The notes beneath the pieces are model-generated. The model was not told the DNA's origin, searched no databases, and saw only the letters and a list, made by a program, of their open reading frames with translations. This document shows, in pieces, positions 1-8,588 of a DNA stretch of 64,000 nt. The stretch spans positions 3,906,001-3,970,000 of the forward strand of contig NC_014121.1 in NCBI RefSeq assembly GCF_000025565.1. Reading direction: 5' to 3'. The translations under genes and the position numbers were made by a program. Within the stretch, counting starts at the first letter, position 1, and every line of letters starts with the position of its first letter. Source of the stretch: Enterobacter cloacae subsp. cloacae ATCC 13047 (lineage in GTDB: Bacteria > Pseudomonadota > Gammaproteobacteria > Enterobacterales > Enterobacteriaceae).

Positions 1-550
1 TGCGCAGCGCGACAACTTGGGCGCGGCGCTTCGGATCAGCACGGCGGCCCTTGTACCGCCCGGCCTGGCGGGCCAACTCAATGCCTTGGCGCTGGCGTTC
101 GCGCCTGTCCTCGTAGTCGTCGCGGGCCATCTGCAAGGCCAGGCGAAAAAGCATGATCTGCACGGCTTCCAGCACGATCTTGGCGACGCCCTGGGCCTCG
201 GCCGCCAGGTCGGATAGATCGACCACGCCAGGGACGGCCAGGCGTGCGCCTTTGGCCTGTATCGAGGCCACCAGGCGCTCGGCCTCGGGCAAAGGTAGGC
301 GGCTGATGCGGTCGATCTTCTCGGCAATGACCACCTCGCCGGGCTGTAGGTCGCCGATCATGCGCAGCAGCTCAGGCCGGTCGGCGCGTGCGCCGGATGC
401 CTTCTCACGGTAGATGCCGGCGACGTAGTAGCCGGCGGCCTTCGCGGCCGTAGTGATCGCCTCTTGGCGTTCCAAGTCCTGCGCGTCGGTGCTGACGCGC
501 AGATAGACCCGCGCCACCATCGGCGCGGCTACTGGCTTCGTCCTGCGCAT
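1..550 (-). CDS. Serine recombinase (resolvase family), C-terminus cut by window edge
   Basis: Site-specific recombinase of the resolvase/invertase family. The frame is open from an ATG at 550 through base 1, giving at least 183 residues. The catalytic domain starts at residue 11 with MVARVYLRVSTDAQ; the expected nucleophile is the Ser of the RVS motif at residue 20, and EKIDRISR follows in the usual place for the second active-site segment. The end visible here, RYKGRRADPKRRAQ, is the linker that normally leads into a helix-turn-helix, which lies outside the window. It is distinct from TniR at 5782-6396. A Tn5053-type transposon sits 80 bp upstream, which fits that family's preference for res sites next to resolvase genes. 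Likely role: multimer or cointegrate resolution of the island's circular form (inference). Confidence 0.85.
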   Translation of the reverse strand, partial: MRRTKPVAAPMVARVYLRVSTDAQDLERQEAITTAAKAAGYYVAGIYREKASGARADRPELLRMIGDLQPGEVVIAEKIDRISRLPLPEAERLVASIQAKGARLAVPGVVDLSDLAAEAQGVAKIVLEAVQIMLFRLALQMARDDYEDRRERQRQGIELARQAGRYKGRRADPKRRAQVVALR

Positions 551-625
551 ACTTGCGGGCTCCTTTGGGCATACTCAAATGCACCCATCTTAAACTGGCA
601 GGCCAATTTATCACATATCGATCTA
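551..625. promoter_or_regulatory. Upstream region of the serine recombinase, probable left part of its res site
   Basis: Short AT-rich stretch between the recombinase start and the transposon. It contains TTATCACATATCGATC, which resembles the half-sites of the TniR res palindrome (CTGTCACATA). The Tn5053 insertion separated it from the sequence that now begins at 10410. That it is a res site is inferred from position and from the insertion habit of Tn5053-type elements. Confidence 0.35.
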
Positions 626-630
626 AATGC
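626..630. repeat. Left copy of 5-bp target duplication (AATGC)
   Basis: AATGC directly precedes the left terminal repeat of the mercury transposon and is repeated directly after the right terminal repeat at 10405-10409. Five-base duplications are the normal signature of Tn5053/Tn402 transposition. Confidence 0.9.
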
Positions 631-655
631 TGTCACTTTCAGAAGGCGACAGCAC
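631..655 (+). repeat. Tn5053 left terminal inverted repeat (IRi)
   Basis: Starts TGTCACTTTCAGAAGGCGAC and ends AGCAC. It matches the right end at 10380-10404 (read on the minus strand: TGTCGTTTTCAGAAGACGAC, then CGCAC) with four differences in 25. Confidence 0.93.
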
Positions 656-660
656 GAAAT

Positions 661-678
661 ATCAAAAGTCGACCGCAC
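661..678 (+). repeat. Second TniA-binding-type repeat at the left end
   Basis: ATCAAAAGTCGACCGCAC repeats the inner part of the terminal repeat (TCAGAAGGCGACAGCAC) in the same orientation. Tn402/Tn5053 ends carry several such 19-bp transposase-binding repeats; the role here is inferred from that family knowledge. Confidence 0.6.
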
Positions 679-694
679 GGTCTTTTCTGACGTT

Positions 695-716
695 GGAGTC
701 GCCTCAGAAAACGGAA
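695..716. repeat. Outer half of a relic Tn21-type 38-bp terminal repeat
   Basis: GGAGTCGCCTCAGAAAACGG plus AA matches positions 1-22 of the Tn21-family terminal repeat with two changes. The inner half resumes at 2043 on the other side of the IS. The relic lies between the Tn5053 end and merR, consistent with the mer module having come from a Tn21/Tn501-type transposon. Confidence 0.85.
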
Positions 717-971
717 TCTATGGTCACTCCCGTTTTTGCAACACCGATTTTGACGACAAGTTGGCTTGCTTGAATCTATCCGGCGTCTGAATGGGATTTT
801 ATTCCCGCGCCTTGATGAGTTCCGCGCCTGATGAACCTCCAGAAAATATACGGCTTCAATGAGCCTTTCCGTTTTACAGGTTCCTCAACAGGCCGGTGGG
901 CCGTTAGTATCATCAATATCAGTATTCGCAAAACCAGATCAGTAATTCTTTAAACCGGTGTATTTCTGCCG
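717..971 (-). ncRNA. Candidate IS110-type guide RNA (bridge/seekRNA) region
   Basis: Members of the IS110/IS1111 families encode a structured RNA in a non-coding end that selects target and donor DNA. In this IS the only long non-coding stretch lies downstream of the transposase gene, the side used in the IS1111 group. Read on the transposase strand it contains AAAACGGAAA (complement of 866-875), identical over 10 nt to positions 14-23 of the Tn21-type terminal repeat, which span the insertion point. A second short match (AATAAA, complement of 799-804) could contact the other target half. RNA boundaries cannot be set by eye. Confidence 0.45.
720..731 (+). repeat. IS left subterminal inverted repeat
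   Basis: ATGGTCACTCCC, perfect inverted match to 2025-2036, starting three bases inside the left border of the IS. Confidence 0.9.
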
Positions 972-1976
972 TTATGCTACATAAGTTTGCTGTCGTGCCG
1001 TTAGGGCCCAGGCTATTCTGGCCAGCTTGTTTGCCAGAGCACAAGTGACGACAAAGTTGCTTTTCCGGCACAGTAAATCCCTGACCCAATCGGCCAATTT
1101 GCCAGACTGGTGTTCCAGTTTTTGTATGAATACCCTGGCACATTGAACCAACAAAGTTCGGATCTTTTTATTACCTCGCTTACTAATTCCCAGCAATGTC
1201 GTCCTACCTCCCGTGCTGTACTGCCGAGGTACAAGCCCTGTTGCCGCCGCAAAGTCACGGCTGCTGGCGTACTGCTTCCCGTCGCCAATCTCAGTTGAAA
1301 TAGTACTCGCTGTCAGTGTTCCGACGCAGGGAATGCTCAGCAAGCGCTGTCCAACCTCATCTTCGTCCAACTTTCGTTTCAACTGGGATTCCAAATCTTT
1401 AATCTGCTCAACAAGATAGTGATAATGCTGTTGTAATTTCAGCAATAACTGGCTGAGGTAAAGAGGCAAACTATTATCCTCAAGAATGGTACTCAGTCGG
1501 CTAATAACGGCAGCTCCTCGGGGAACGCTAATGCCAAATTCCAGCAGAAAAGCATGCATTTGATTGGTTGTTTTTACCTTATCCTGAACCAGGGATTCAC
1601 GGACACGATGCAGAGCCCGCATTGCCTGCTGAGATTCCGTTCTGGGCTGCACAAAACGCATAGACGGACGCGATGCAGCTTCACAAATAGCTTCGGCGTC
1701 GACAAAGTCGTTTTTATTGCTTTTAACGAACGGGCGGACAAATTGTGGTGATATCAGCTTTGGGGAATGCCCCAACTCTTCCAACTTGCGTGCCATAAAG
1801 TGAGAACCGCCACAGGCTTCCATTGCGATGGTTGTAGCGGGGCATGTCGCCAAAAATTCGATCAACTTTGGCCGGGTAAATTTTTTACGGTAAACAGCCT
1901 TCCCGCGACGATCCTGGCAATGAATATGGAAAGAGTTTTTACCCAGATCGATACCAATGAGCGCAATGTTTTCCAT
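972..1976 (-). CDS. tnpA: IS110-family transposase (IS5075/IS4321 type)
   Basis: DEDD-type transposase of 334 residues that inserts its IS at a specific site in Tn21-family terminal repeats. The N-terminal RuvC-like domain opens with IALIGIDLGKNSFHIH, carrying the first acidic residue; NDFVDAEAICEAA near residues 88-100 belongs to the same fold. The C-terminal transposase_20 domain has IPCVGTLTASTISTEIGDG near 215-235 and the serine-containing YSTGGRTTLLGISKRGN near 255-270. The length is typical of the family and there is no frameshift. The gene occupies almost the whole IS, with 66 bp upstream and 255 bp downstream. The upstream bases 1977-2042 should hold its promoter. Confidence 0.95.
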   Translation of the reverse strand: MENIALIGIDLGKNSFHIHCQDRRGKAVYRKKFTRPKLIEFLATCPATTIAMEACGGSHFMARKLEELGHSPKLISPQFVRPFVKSNKNDFVDAEAICEAASRPSMRFVQPRTESQQAMRALHRVRESLVQDKVKTTNQMHAFLLEFGISVPRGAAVISRLSTILEDNSLPLYLSQLLLKLQQHYHYLVEQIKDLESQLKRKLDEDEVGQRLLSIPCVGTLTASTISTEIGDGKQYASSRDFAAATGLVPRQYSTGGRTTLLGISKRGNKKIRTLLVQCARVFIQKLEHQSGKLADWVRDLLCRKSNFVVTCALANKLARIAWALTARQQTYVA

Positions 1977-2024
1977 GATAGTTCTCCGAATGAAAGCCTG
2001 TCCTCAGCATAGTACCGGGAAGGA

Positions 2025-2036
2025 GGGAGTGACCAT
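2025..2036 (-). repeat. IS right subterminal inverted repeat
   Basis: GGGAGTGACCAT, the exact complement of 720-731. Six bases (CTCATT) separate it from the resumed Tn21-type repeat. Confidence 0.9.
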
Positions 2037-2042
2037 CTCATT

Positions 2043-2059
2043 AAATAAAGCACGCTAAG
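2043..2059. repeat. Inner half of the relic Tn21-type 38-bp terminal repeat
   Basis: AAATAAAGCACGCTAAG equals positions 22-38 of the Tn21-family terminal repeat. With 695-716 it reconstitutes one complete repeat once the IS is removed. The merR stop lies 16 bp further in. Confidence 0.9.
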
Positions 2060-2075
2060 GCGTAGTTCCCTCGGG

Positions 2076-2510
2076 CTACACCGCGTCCGCACTGCGCGGT
2101 TCTTTCTTCCCTTGCAGTGACGCAATCAGCGGGCAGGAAACGTTCCCCTTCCGCGCATGGCAGGCGCACACCAAATCAGACAGCACGGCCTCCATGCGCG
2201 CCAGGTCAGCCATCCTCTCGCGCACGTCCTTGAGCTTGTGCTCGGCCAGGCTGCTGGCTTCCTCGCAATGGGTGCCATCCTCCAGCCGCAGCAGCTCGGC
2301 GATCTCATCCAGGCTGAAACCCAACCGCTGGGCTGATTTCACGAAGCGCACCCGCGTTACATCCGTCTCGCCATAGCGGCGAATGCTGCCGTAAGGCTTG
2401 TCCGGTTCCGGGAGCAAGCCCTTGCGCTGATAGAACCGGATGGTCTCCACATTGACCCCGGCCGTCCTGGCGAAAACGCCAATGGTCAGGTTCTCCAAAT
2501 TGTTTTCCAT
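2076..2510 (-). CDS. merR: Mercury-responsive regulator MerR
   Basis: Cytoplasmic Hg(II)-sensing repressor/activator of the mer operon, 144 residues. An N-terminal winged helix-turn-helix ([20 protein letters not shown], residues 8-27) is followed by a long dimerisation helix. The three mercury ligands are present at Cys82, Cys117 and Cys126, with an additional Cys115. It is divergent from merT and shares the intergenic operator-promoter, where it represses without mercury and untwists the 19-bp spacer with mercury. Transcribed away from the structural genes; only 71 bp separate its start from merT. Confidence 0.98.
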   Translation of the reverse strand: MENNLENLTIGVFARTAGVNVETIRFYQRKGLLPEPDKPYGSIRRYGETDVTRVRFVKSAQRLGFSLDEIAELLRLEDGTHCEEASSLAEHKLKDVRERMADLARMEAVLSDLVCACHARKGNVSCPLIASLQGKKEPRSADAV

Positions 2511-2515
2511 ATCGC

Positions 2516-2546
2516 TTGACTCCGTACATAACTACGGAAGTAAGCT
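2516..2546 (+). promoter_or_regulatory. mer operator-promoter with 19-bp spacer
   Basis: -35 TTGACT (2516-2521) and -10 TAAGCT (2541-2546) are separated by 19 bp, the overlong spacing typical of MerR-controlled promoters. The spacer holds the dyad CCGTA-CATAAC-TACGG at 2522-2537. The Tn21/Tn501 dyad as I remember it has GTAC in both arms; here the right arm reads CTAC. Confidence 0.9.
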
Positions 2547-2581
2547 TAAGCTATCCAATTCAGATTCGAAAGGACAAACGT

Positions 2582-2932
2582 ATGTCTGAACCTCAAAACG
2601 GGCGCGGCGCGCTCTTCACTGGCGGGCTGGCCGCCATCCTCGCCTCGGCTTGCTGCCTCGGGCCGCTGGTTCTGATCGCCTTGGGGTTCAGCGGCGCTTG
2701 GATCGGCAACTTGACGGTGTTGGAACCCTATCGCCCCATCTTTATCGGCGTGGCGCTGGTGGCGTTGTTCTTCGCCTGGCGGCGCATCTACCGGCCGTCA
2801 GCCGCCTGCAAACCGGGTGAGGTTTGCGCGATTCCCCAAGTGCGAGCTACTTACAAGCTCATTTTCTGGGGCGTGGCCGTGCTGGTTTTGGTCGCGCTCG
2901 GATTTCCCTACGTCGTGCCATTTTTCTATTGA
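2582..2932 (+). CDS. merT: Mercuric ion transport protein MerT
   Basis: Inner-membrane protein that takes Hg(II) from MerP and passes it inward to MerA; 116 residues. The start MSEPQNGRG was chosen because it gives the family length; an upstream in-frame ATG would begin inside the operator. Three membrane segments are visible (about 15-36, 46-64, 94-114). The essential vicinal pair Cys24-Cys25 sits in helix 1 (ASACCLGPL), and the loop after helix 2 carries the second cysteine pair (AACKPGEVCAI). First gene of the mer operon, 15 bp before merP. Confidence 0.97.
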   Translation: MSEPQNGRGALFTGGLAAILASACCLGPLVLIALGFSGAWIGNLTVLEPYRPIFIGVALVALFFAWRRIYRPSAACKPGEVCAIPQVRATYKLIFWGVAVLVLVALGFPYVVPFFY

Positions 2933-2947
2933 TCACAGGAGTTCACC

Positions 2948-5114
<2,167 letters not shown>

Positions 5115-5130
5115 AAAAAGGAGGTTTTCA

Positions 5131-5496
5131 ATGAGCGCCTACACCGTGTCCCGGCTGGCCCTTGATGCCGGGGTGAGCGTGCATATCGTGCGCGACTACC
5201 TGCTGCGCGGATTGCTGCGTCCGGTGGCGTGCACCCCGGGCGGCTATGGCCTGTTCGATGATGCCGCCTTGCAACGGCTGTGCTTCGTGCGGGCGGCCTT
5301 CGAGGCGGGCATCGGCCTGGACGCGCTGGCGCGGCTGTGCCGGGCGCTGGATGCTGCGGACGGCGATGAAGCGGCCGCGCAGCTTGCCGTTCTGCGCCAG
5401 TTCGTCGAGCGTCGGCGCGAAGCGTTGGCCGATCTGGAGGTGCAGTTGGCCACCATGCCGACCGAGCCGGCACAGCACGCGGAGAGTCTGCCATGA
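5131..5496 (+). CDS. merD: Mercury operon co-regulator MerD
   Basis: MerR-like protein of 121 residues that down-regulates the mer operon, probably by competing with activated MerR at the operator (family knowledge). It has the helix-turn-helix [20 protein letters not shown] at residues 4-23 but lacks the metal-binding cysteine set of MerR. Preceded by a strong AGGAGG ribosome binding site and overlapping merE by 4 bp. Confidence 0.95.
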   Translation: MSAYTVSRLALDAGVSVHIVRDYLLRGLLRPVACTPGGYGLFDDAALQRLCFVRAAFEAGIGLDALARLCRALDAADGDEAAAQLAVLRQFVERRREALADLEVQLATMPTEPAQHAESLP

Positions 5497-5729
5497 ACAG
5501 CCCCGAGCGCTTGCCGTCCGAGACGCACAAACCGATCACCGGCTACCTGTGGGGCGCGCTGGCCGTGCTCACCTGTCCCTGCCATTTGCCGATTCTCGCC
5601 ATTGTGCTGGCCGGCACGACGGCCGGCGCGTTCATCGGAGAGTACTGGGGTATCGCAGCCCTCACGCTGACCGGTTTGTTCGTCCTGTCTGTGACACGAC
5701 TGCTGCGGGCCTTCAAAGATCGATCATGA
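5493..5729 (+). CDS. merE: Mercury transport protein MerE
   Basis: Small inner-membrane protein of 78 residues implicated in uptake of mercury and methylmercury. Two membrane helices flank a short loop, with the cysteine pair in LTCPCHLPI in the first helix. Last gene of the mer operon. The 52 bp to the convergent tniR stop contain no clear terminator. Confidence 0.93.
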   Translation: MNSPERLPSETHKPITGYLWGALAVLTCPCHLPILAIVLAGTTAGAFIGEYWGIAALTLTGLFVLSVTRLLRAFKDRS

Positions 5730-5781
5730 GCGCTTCCCATTGAGACAAACCACGCTGTCGCTACGTTGCCTCATGCCGGCA

Positions 5782-6396
5782 TCAAATTCGGCTGAGTAGC
5801 TTCTCGCCATCTGGACGTAGCTCACCCTTGGGTGAAACATGCCGATACAGGGTCTGCCGCGTGACGCCAAGTTCCTGGCACAGGTCGCCGACCTTGGTCT
5901 CTGGCTGACCCATTGCCGCCATCGCCAGCCGCAGCTTGGCGGCGGTCATCTTGAACGGCCGGCCGCCTTTCCGCCCGCGCGCGCGGGCCGAGGCTAGGCC
6001 GGCAATCGTGCGCTCCGCGATCAACTCGCGCTCGAACTCGGCCAGGGCGGCGAAGATGCCAAAGACCAGCTTGCCGGCGGCGGTCGTGGTGTCGATGGCC
6101 GCGCCGTGCCCGGTTAATACCTTCAAGCCGATGCCGCGCCCAGTCAGGTCGTGCACGGTGTTGATGAGATGTCGCAGGTCGCGTCCGAGCCGATCCAGTT
6201 TCCACACGACCAGTGTGTCGCCAGTTCGCAACGCCTTCAGGCAGCTCGTCAAGCCGGGCCGATCCTCGCGCATGCCGGATGCCTGGTCCTCGTAAAGATG
6301 TACTGGATCGACCCCGGCGGCAATCAGCGCGTCGCGCTGCAAATCGGTAGCCTGGGAGCCGTCCGCCTTCGATACCCGCATGTAGCCTATCAGCAT
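5782..6396 (-). CDS. tniR: Tn5053 resolvase TniR
   Basis: Serine recombinase of 204 residues that resolves the cointegrate formed by TniABQ transposition. MLIGYMRVSKADGSQ places the catalytic Ser at residue 9; the LDRLGRDLRHL segment and the GIFAALAEFERELIAER helix are typical. The C-terminal helix-turn-helix is VGDLCQELGVTRQTLYRHV (about 167-185). It acts at the palindromic res site directly upstream (6404-6433). Convergent with merE and distinct from the recombinase at the left edge. Confidence 0.97.
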   Translation of the reverse strand: MLIGYMRVSKADGSQATDLQRDALIAAGVDPVHLYEDQASGMREDRPGLTSCLKALRTGDTLVVWKLDRLGRDLRHLINTVHDLTGRGIGLKVLTGHGAAIDTTTAAGKLVFGIFAALAEFERELIAERTIAGLASARARGRKGGRPFKMTAAKLRLAMAAMGQPETKVGDLCQELGVTRQTLYRHVSPKGELRPDGEKLLSRI

Positions 6397-6403
6397 GTCG
6401 TAC

Positions 6404-6433
6404 CTGTCACATATACGTTCGATTATGTGACAG
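6404..6433. promoter_or_regulatory. TniR res crossover site (palindrome)
   Basis: CTGTCACATA and TATGTGACAG form perfect 10-bp arms around a 10-bp centre between tniR and tniQ. The position and 30-bp size fit resolvase subsite I; further CTGTCAC motifs lie nearby (for example at 6463). Confidence 0.8.
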
Positions 6434-6456
6434 TGTGAGCCAGAAAGCTCTCGCCG

Positions 6457-7674
6457 TCAAAAACTGTCACTTAACCCGTCATTTAGTCTAAGACCTGCAA
6501 ACGGCCATTCAGGCTCGTAATGTGACAAAAACTCCGGCGGGATGCCCTCCTTGGTGAACGTGGCGCGCAAACGTTCCAGGGATTCGGGGTCGCGTCGCCC
6601 GTAGGACGCCAGTGTGAACAGCAAGCGGGCCGTCTCCGGGTTGTGTCGCGCTTCAATGATGGCCTCATCGATGGCCTGGGCTGCTCGTTGCCAGTGGTTG
6701 ATGGGTTCCGGCTTCGGCACCTTCGCCGGCAGGCCGTTGGTGAAACCAGTGTACGGCTCCGTCTGAAACAGCGCGGCCTGTTCCCCGCGCGGGATCAGCG
6801 CCTTTGACTCGATCAGCGTGATGGCGGTGGCCGCCGCCTCCAGCATCTGCCACTGCACCGCCGGGGCCAGAATCTCGTAGGGACGCCACAGACTCTGCCC
6901 GGCGCGCAGCGGATGGCCGCAGCGCTCCCAGACATGGCGGATGCTCGCCGAGCAACTGCCGCAGTGCGAGAGCGGCGTGTTCAGCTCATCAAGCAGGGTG
7001 CGCAGCAGCCGGAACCACAAGCCGGCGTGGACACGCCGACGCGGCAGCTCCACAAAACCCGTCGTCAGCGCCTGCCAGGTGCGCCGGTCCATGCAGGCGA
7101 TTGCGTCATCGGCAGGGCGCGGCGCAGCATCGGCGATTTCCCACTGAAGATACCGGCCGGGCATGCCCCAGTAGGACTCCAGCCAGCAGCCATGCTGCGG
7201 GCAGCTCAGCATCAAGGGGAGCTGCCAGACGAGTAGCACAGCTTGATTCGTTGGATCGTTCAGACACTGCGGACACGCCCGGCGAATCGTCTGGCTCGGT
7301 AGCCAGGCACGCCAGCGAGTGATGGACCGCACCTTGCGGGTGCGCTTGGGCAGGAGCACCGCGCATTGGAATGTATAGGTTTCCAAGGCTGCTGGTACCG
7401 AATCGTCGAGACTGTCGAGCAGCCACGGCACCCAGCCTGCAAGACTCATGCTGCGCAACCGCTCCAGCTCGACGCCACTGCGCTGGCAGAGCGCCGTCAG
7501 CAACGACAAGGATGGTGCGGTATCCAGGTCATCAAGTTGGCTGTGACCAAGATCGTGGGCCAGCAGCTCGTGCACGTCCATCTGGTAGCAGGCGGCGACC
7601 CGGTTGAGCCATGAGGACAGGGCTTCGCCTTCCTTGGGTGCCGGATGCAGCGGCCAGCGCGGCGCGGACTTCAC
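6457..7674 (-). CDS. tniQ: Transposition protein TniQ
   Basis: Target-related transposition factor of Tn402/Tn5053 elements, a homologue of Tn7 TnsD, 405 residues. The N-terminus carries the TniQ domain with PKEGEALSSWLNRVAACY near residues 14-31 and zinc-type cysteine clusters (RRACPQCLND, LSCPQHGCW). A second cluster (HCGSCSAS ... RCGH) follows near the middle. It overlaps tniB by 4 bp, so the two are probably translationally coupled. With TniA and TniB it makes the cointegrate; targeting of res sites is a property of the family. Confidence 0.95.
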   Translation of the reverse strand: MKSAPRWPLHPAPKEGEALSSWLNRVAACYQMDVHELLAHDLGHSQLDDLDTAPSLSLLTALCQRSGVELERLRSMSLAGWVPWLLDSLDDSVPAALETYTFQCAVLLPKRTRKVRSITRWRAWLPSQTIRRACPQCLNDPTNQAVLLVWQLPLMLSCPQHGCWLESYWGMPGRYLQWEIADAAPRPADDAIACMDRRTWQALTTGFVELPRRRVHAGLWFRLLRTLLDELNTPLSHCGSCSASIRHVWERCGHPLRAGQSLWRPYEILAPAVQWQMLEAAATAITLIESKALIPRGEQAALFQTEPYTGFTNGLPAKVPKPEPINHWQRAAQAIDEAIIEARHNPETARLLFTLASYGRRDPESLERLRATFTKEGIPPEFLSHYEPEWPFAGLRLNDGLSDSF

Positions 7675-8588
7675 ATCAGTTCCCGCTCGAACTGTCGCCG
7701 CCGCTCACTGGGGCCGATGTAGTCGGCCATGCTGAGCGTGCGGTGGTTGATCGCTTCCTCGCCACTCTCCACGGCGGCGACGGCCGCCGCCACCAGCAGA
7801 TGTGCAAGCTCGCCGATGGTGCCTTCGCTCCGGGTGAGCAGGTAGCGGGCCATGTCCAGCGTGGCAATCGGGGATGGCCGCCGTAGCGGGAGTGACGCCG
7901 CGAAGCTGGCCAGCAGCGAGCAGCAGTCCTCATTGGCCTCCCACGGCGGCAGCAGCATCGGCTCGAAGCGGTTTTCCAACTGATCGTCCGAACGGATGGC
8001 CAGGTACGCCTCGCGCGTGCCGACCCCGACCAGGGGGATACGCAGCTCGTTGCCGAGGAAGCGCAGCAGGTTGAGGAACTCGCGCCGGTTAACGCTGTTG
8101 CCAGCCAGTACATTGTGCAGTTCGTCGATCACCAGCATGCGCACGCCGACCTTGCGCAGCAGGGCCAGCGCCAGTTGCTCCATTTCCGGCAGCCGTGGGC
8201 GCGGGCGCAGCGGCGCGCCCATCGCAGCCAGCAGCGCGACATAGAAGCGGATCACCGATGGCTCTGACGGCATCTGCACGACCAGCACCGGGATATGTTC
8301 TTGGTCAGCGTCGGTGCCGACCGGGTGCGCCCGCCGGAATTTCTCGACGATCATCGACTTGCCGTTGTTGGTGGGGCCGACCAGCAGCAGGTTTGGCATG
8401 CGTTGCTTGTTCGGCCACGCATACAGAGTTTCCAGCCGGTTCAGCGCCTCGACCGCGCGCGGGTAGCCGATCCAGCGGTCGGCGCGAATGCGCTGGATGC
8501 GCTCGTCTGCCGGCAGCCTGGCCAAACCCTGTGCCGCTGGCAGCAGGTGGGACAGGTCAATGACGGGATATTCGTCCACGGCTACCAC
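7671..8588 (-). CDS. tniB: Transposition ATPase TniB
   Basis: AAA+ ATPase of the TnsC/MuB type that delivers target DNA to TniA; 305 residues from this start. Walker A is GPTNNGKS at 71-78, and Walker B is MLVIDELHN. The first residues MVAVDEYPVIDLSHLL reach the published-type N-terminus MDEYP within three residues, so the exact start could differ slightly. Overlaps tniA and tniQ, in one operon tniA-tniB-tniQ. Confidence 0.96.
   Translation of the reverse strand: MVAVDEYPVIDLSHLLPAAQGLARLPADERIQRIRADRWIGYPRAVEALNRLETLYAWPNKQRMPNLLLVGPTNNGKSMIVEKFRRAHPVGTDADQEHIPVLVVQMPSEPSVIRFYVALLAAMGAPLRPRPRLPEMEQLALALLRKVGVRMLVIDELHNVLAGNSVNRREFLNLLRFLGNELRIPLVGVGTREAYLAIRSDDQLENRFEPMLLPPWEANEDCCSLLASFAASLPLRRPSPIATLDMARYLLTRSEGTIGELAHLLVAAAVAAVESGEEAINHRTLSMADYIGPSERRRQFERELM

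Larger units (their letters stand above)
717..2042 (-). mobile_element. IS5075/IS4321-type insertion sequence (IS110 family, IS1111 group)
   Basis: The element splits a Tn21-type terminal repeat between its positions 21-22 and 22-23, the known specific target of IS4321/IS5075. Perfect 12-bp inverted repeats (ATGGTCACTCCC at 720-731, its complement at 2025-2036) lie a few bases inside the ends, the subterminal arrangement of the IS1111 group. Total length of 1326-1327 bp agrees with the 1327 bp I recall for these elements. There is one transposase gene and a 255-bp non-coding stretch downstream of it. The exact border is ambiguous by one A. Confidence 0.93.

Noticed and set aside
405..614. Minus-strand 69-codon frame at the left edge
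   Set aside because: It is out of frame with the serine recombinase, which covers the same bases and runs off the window.
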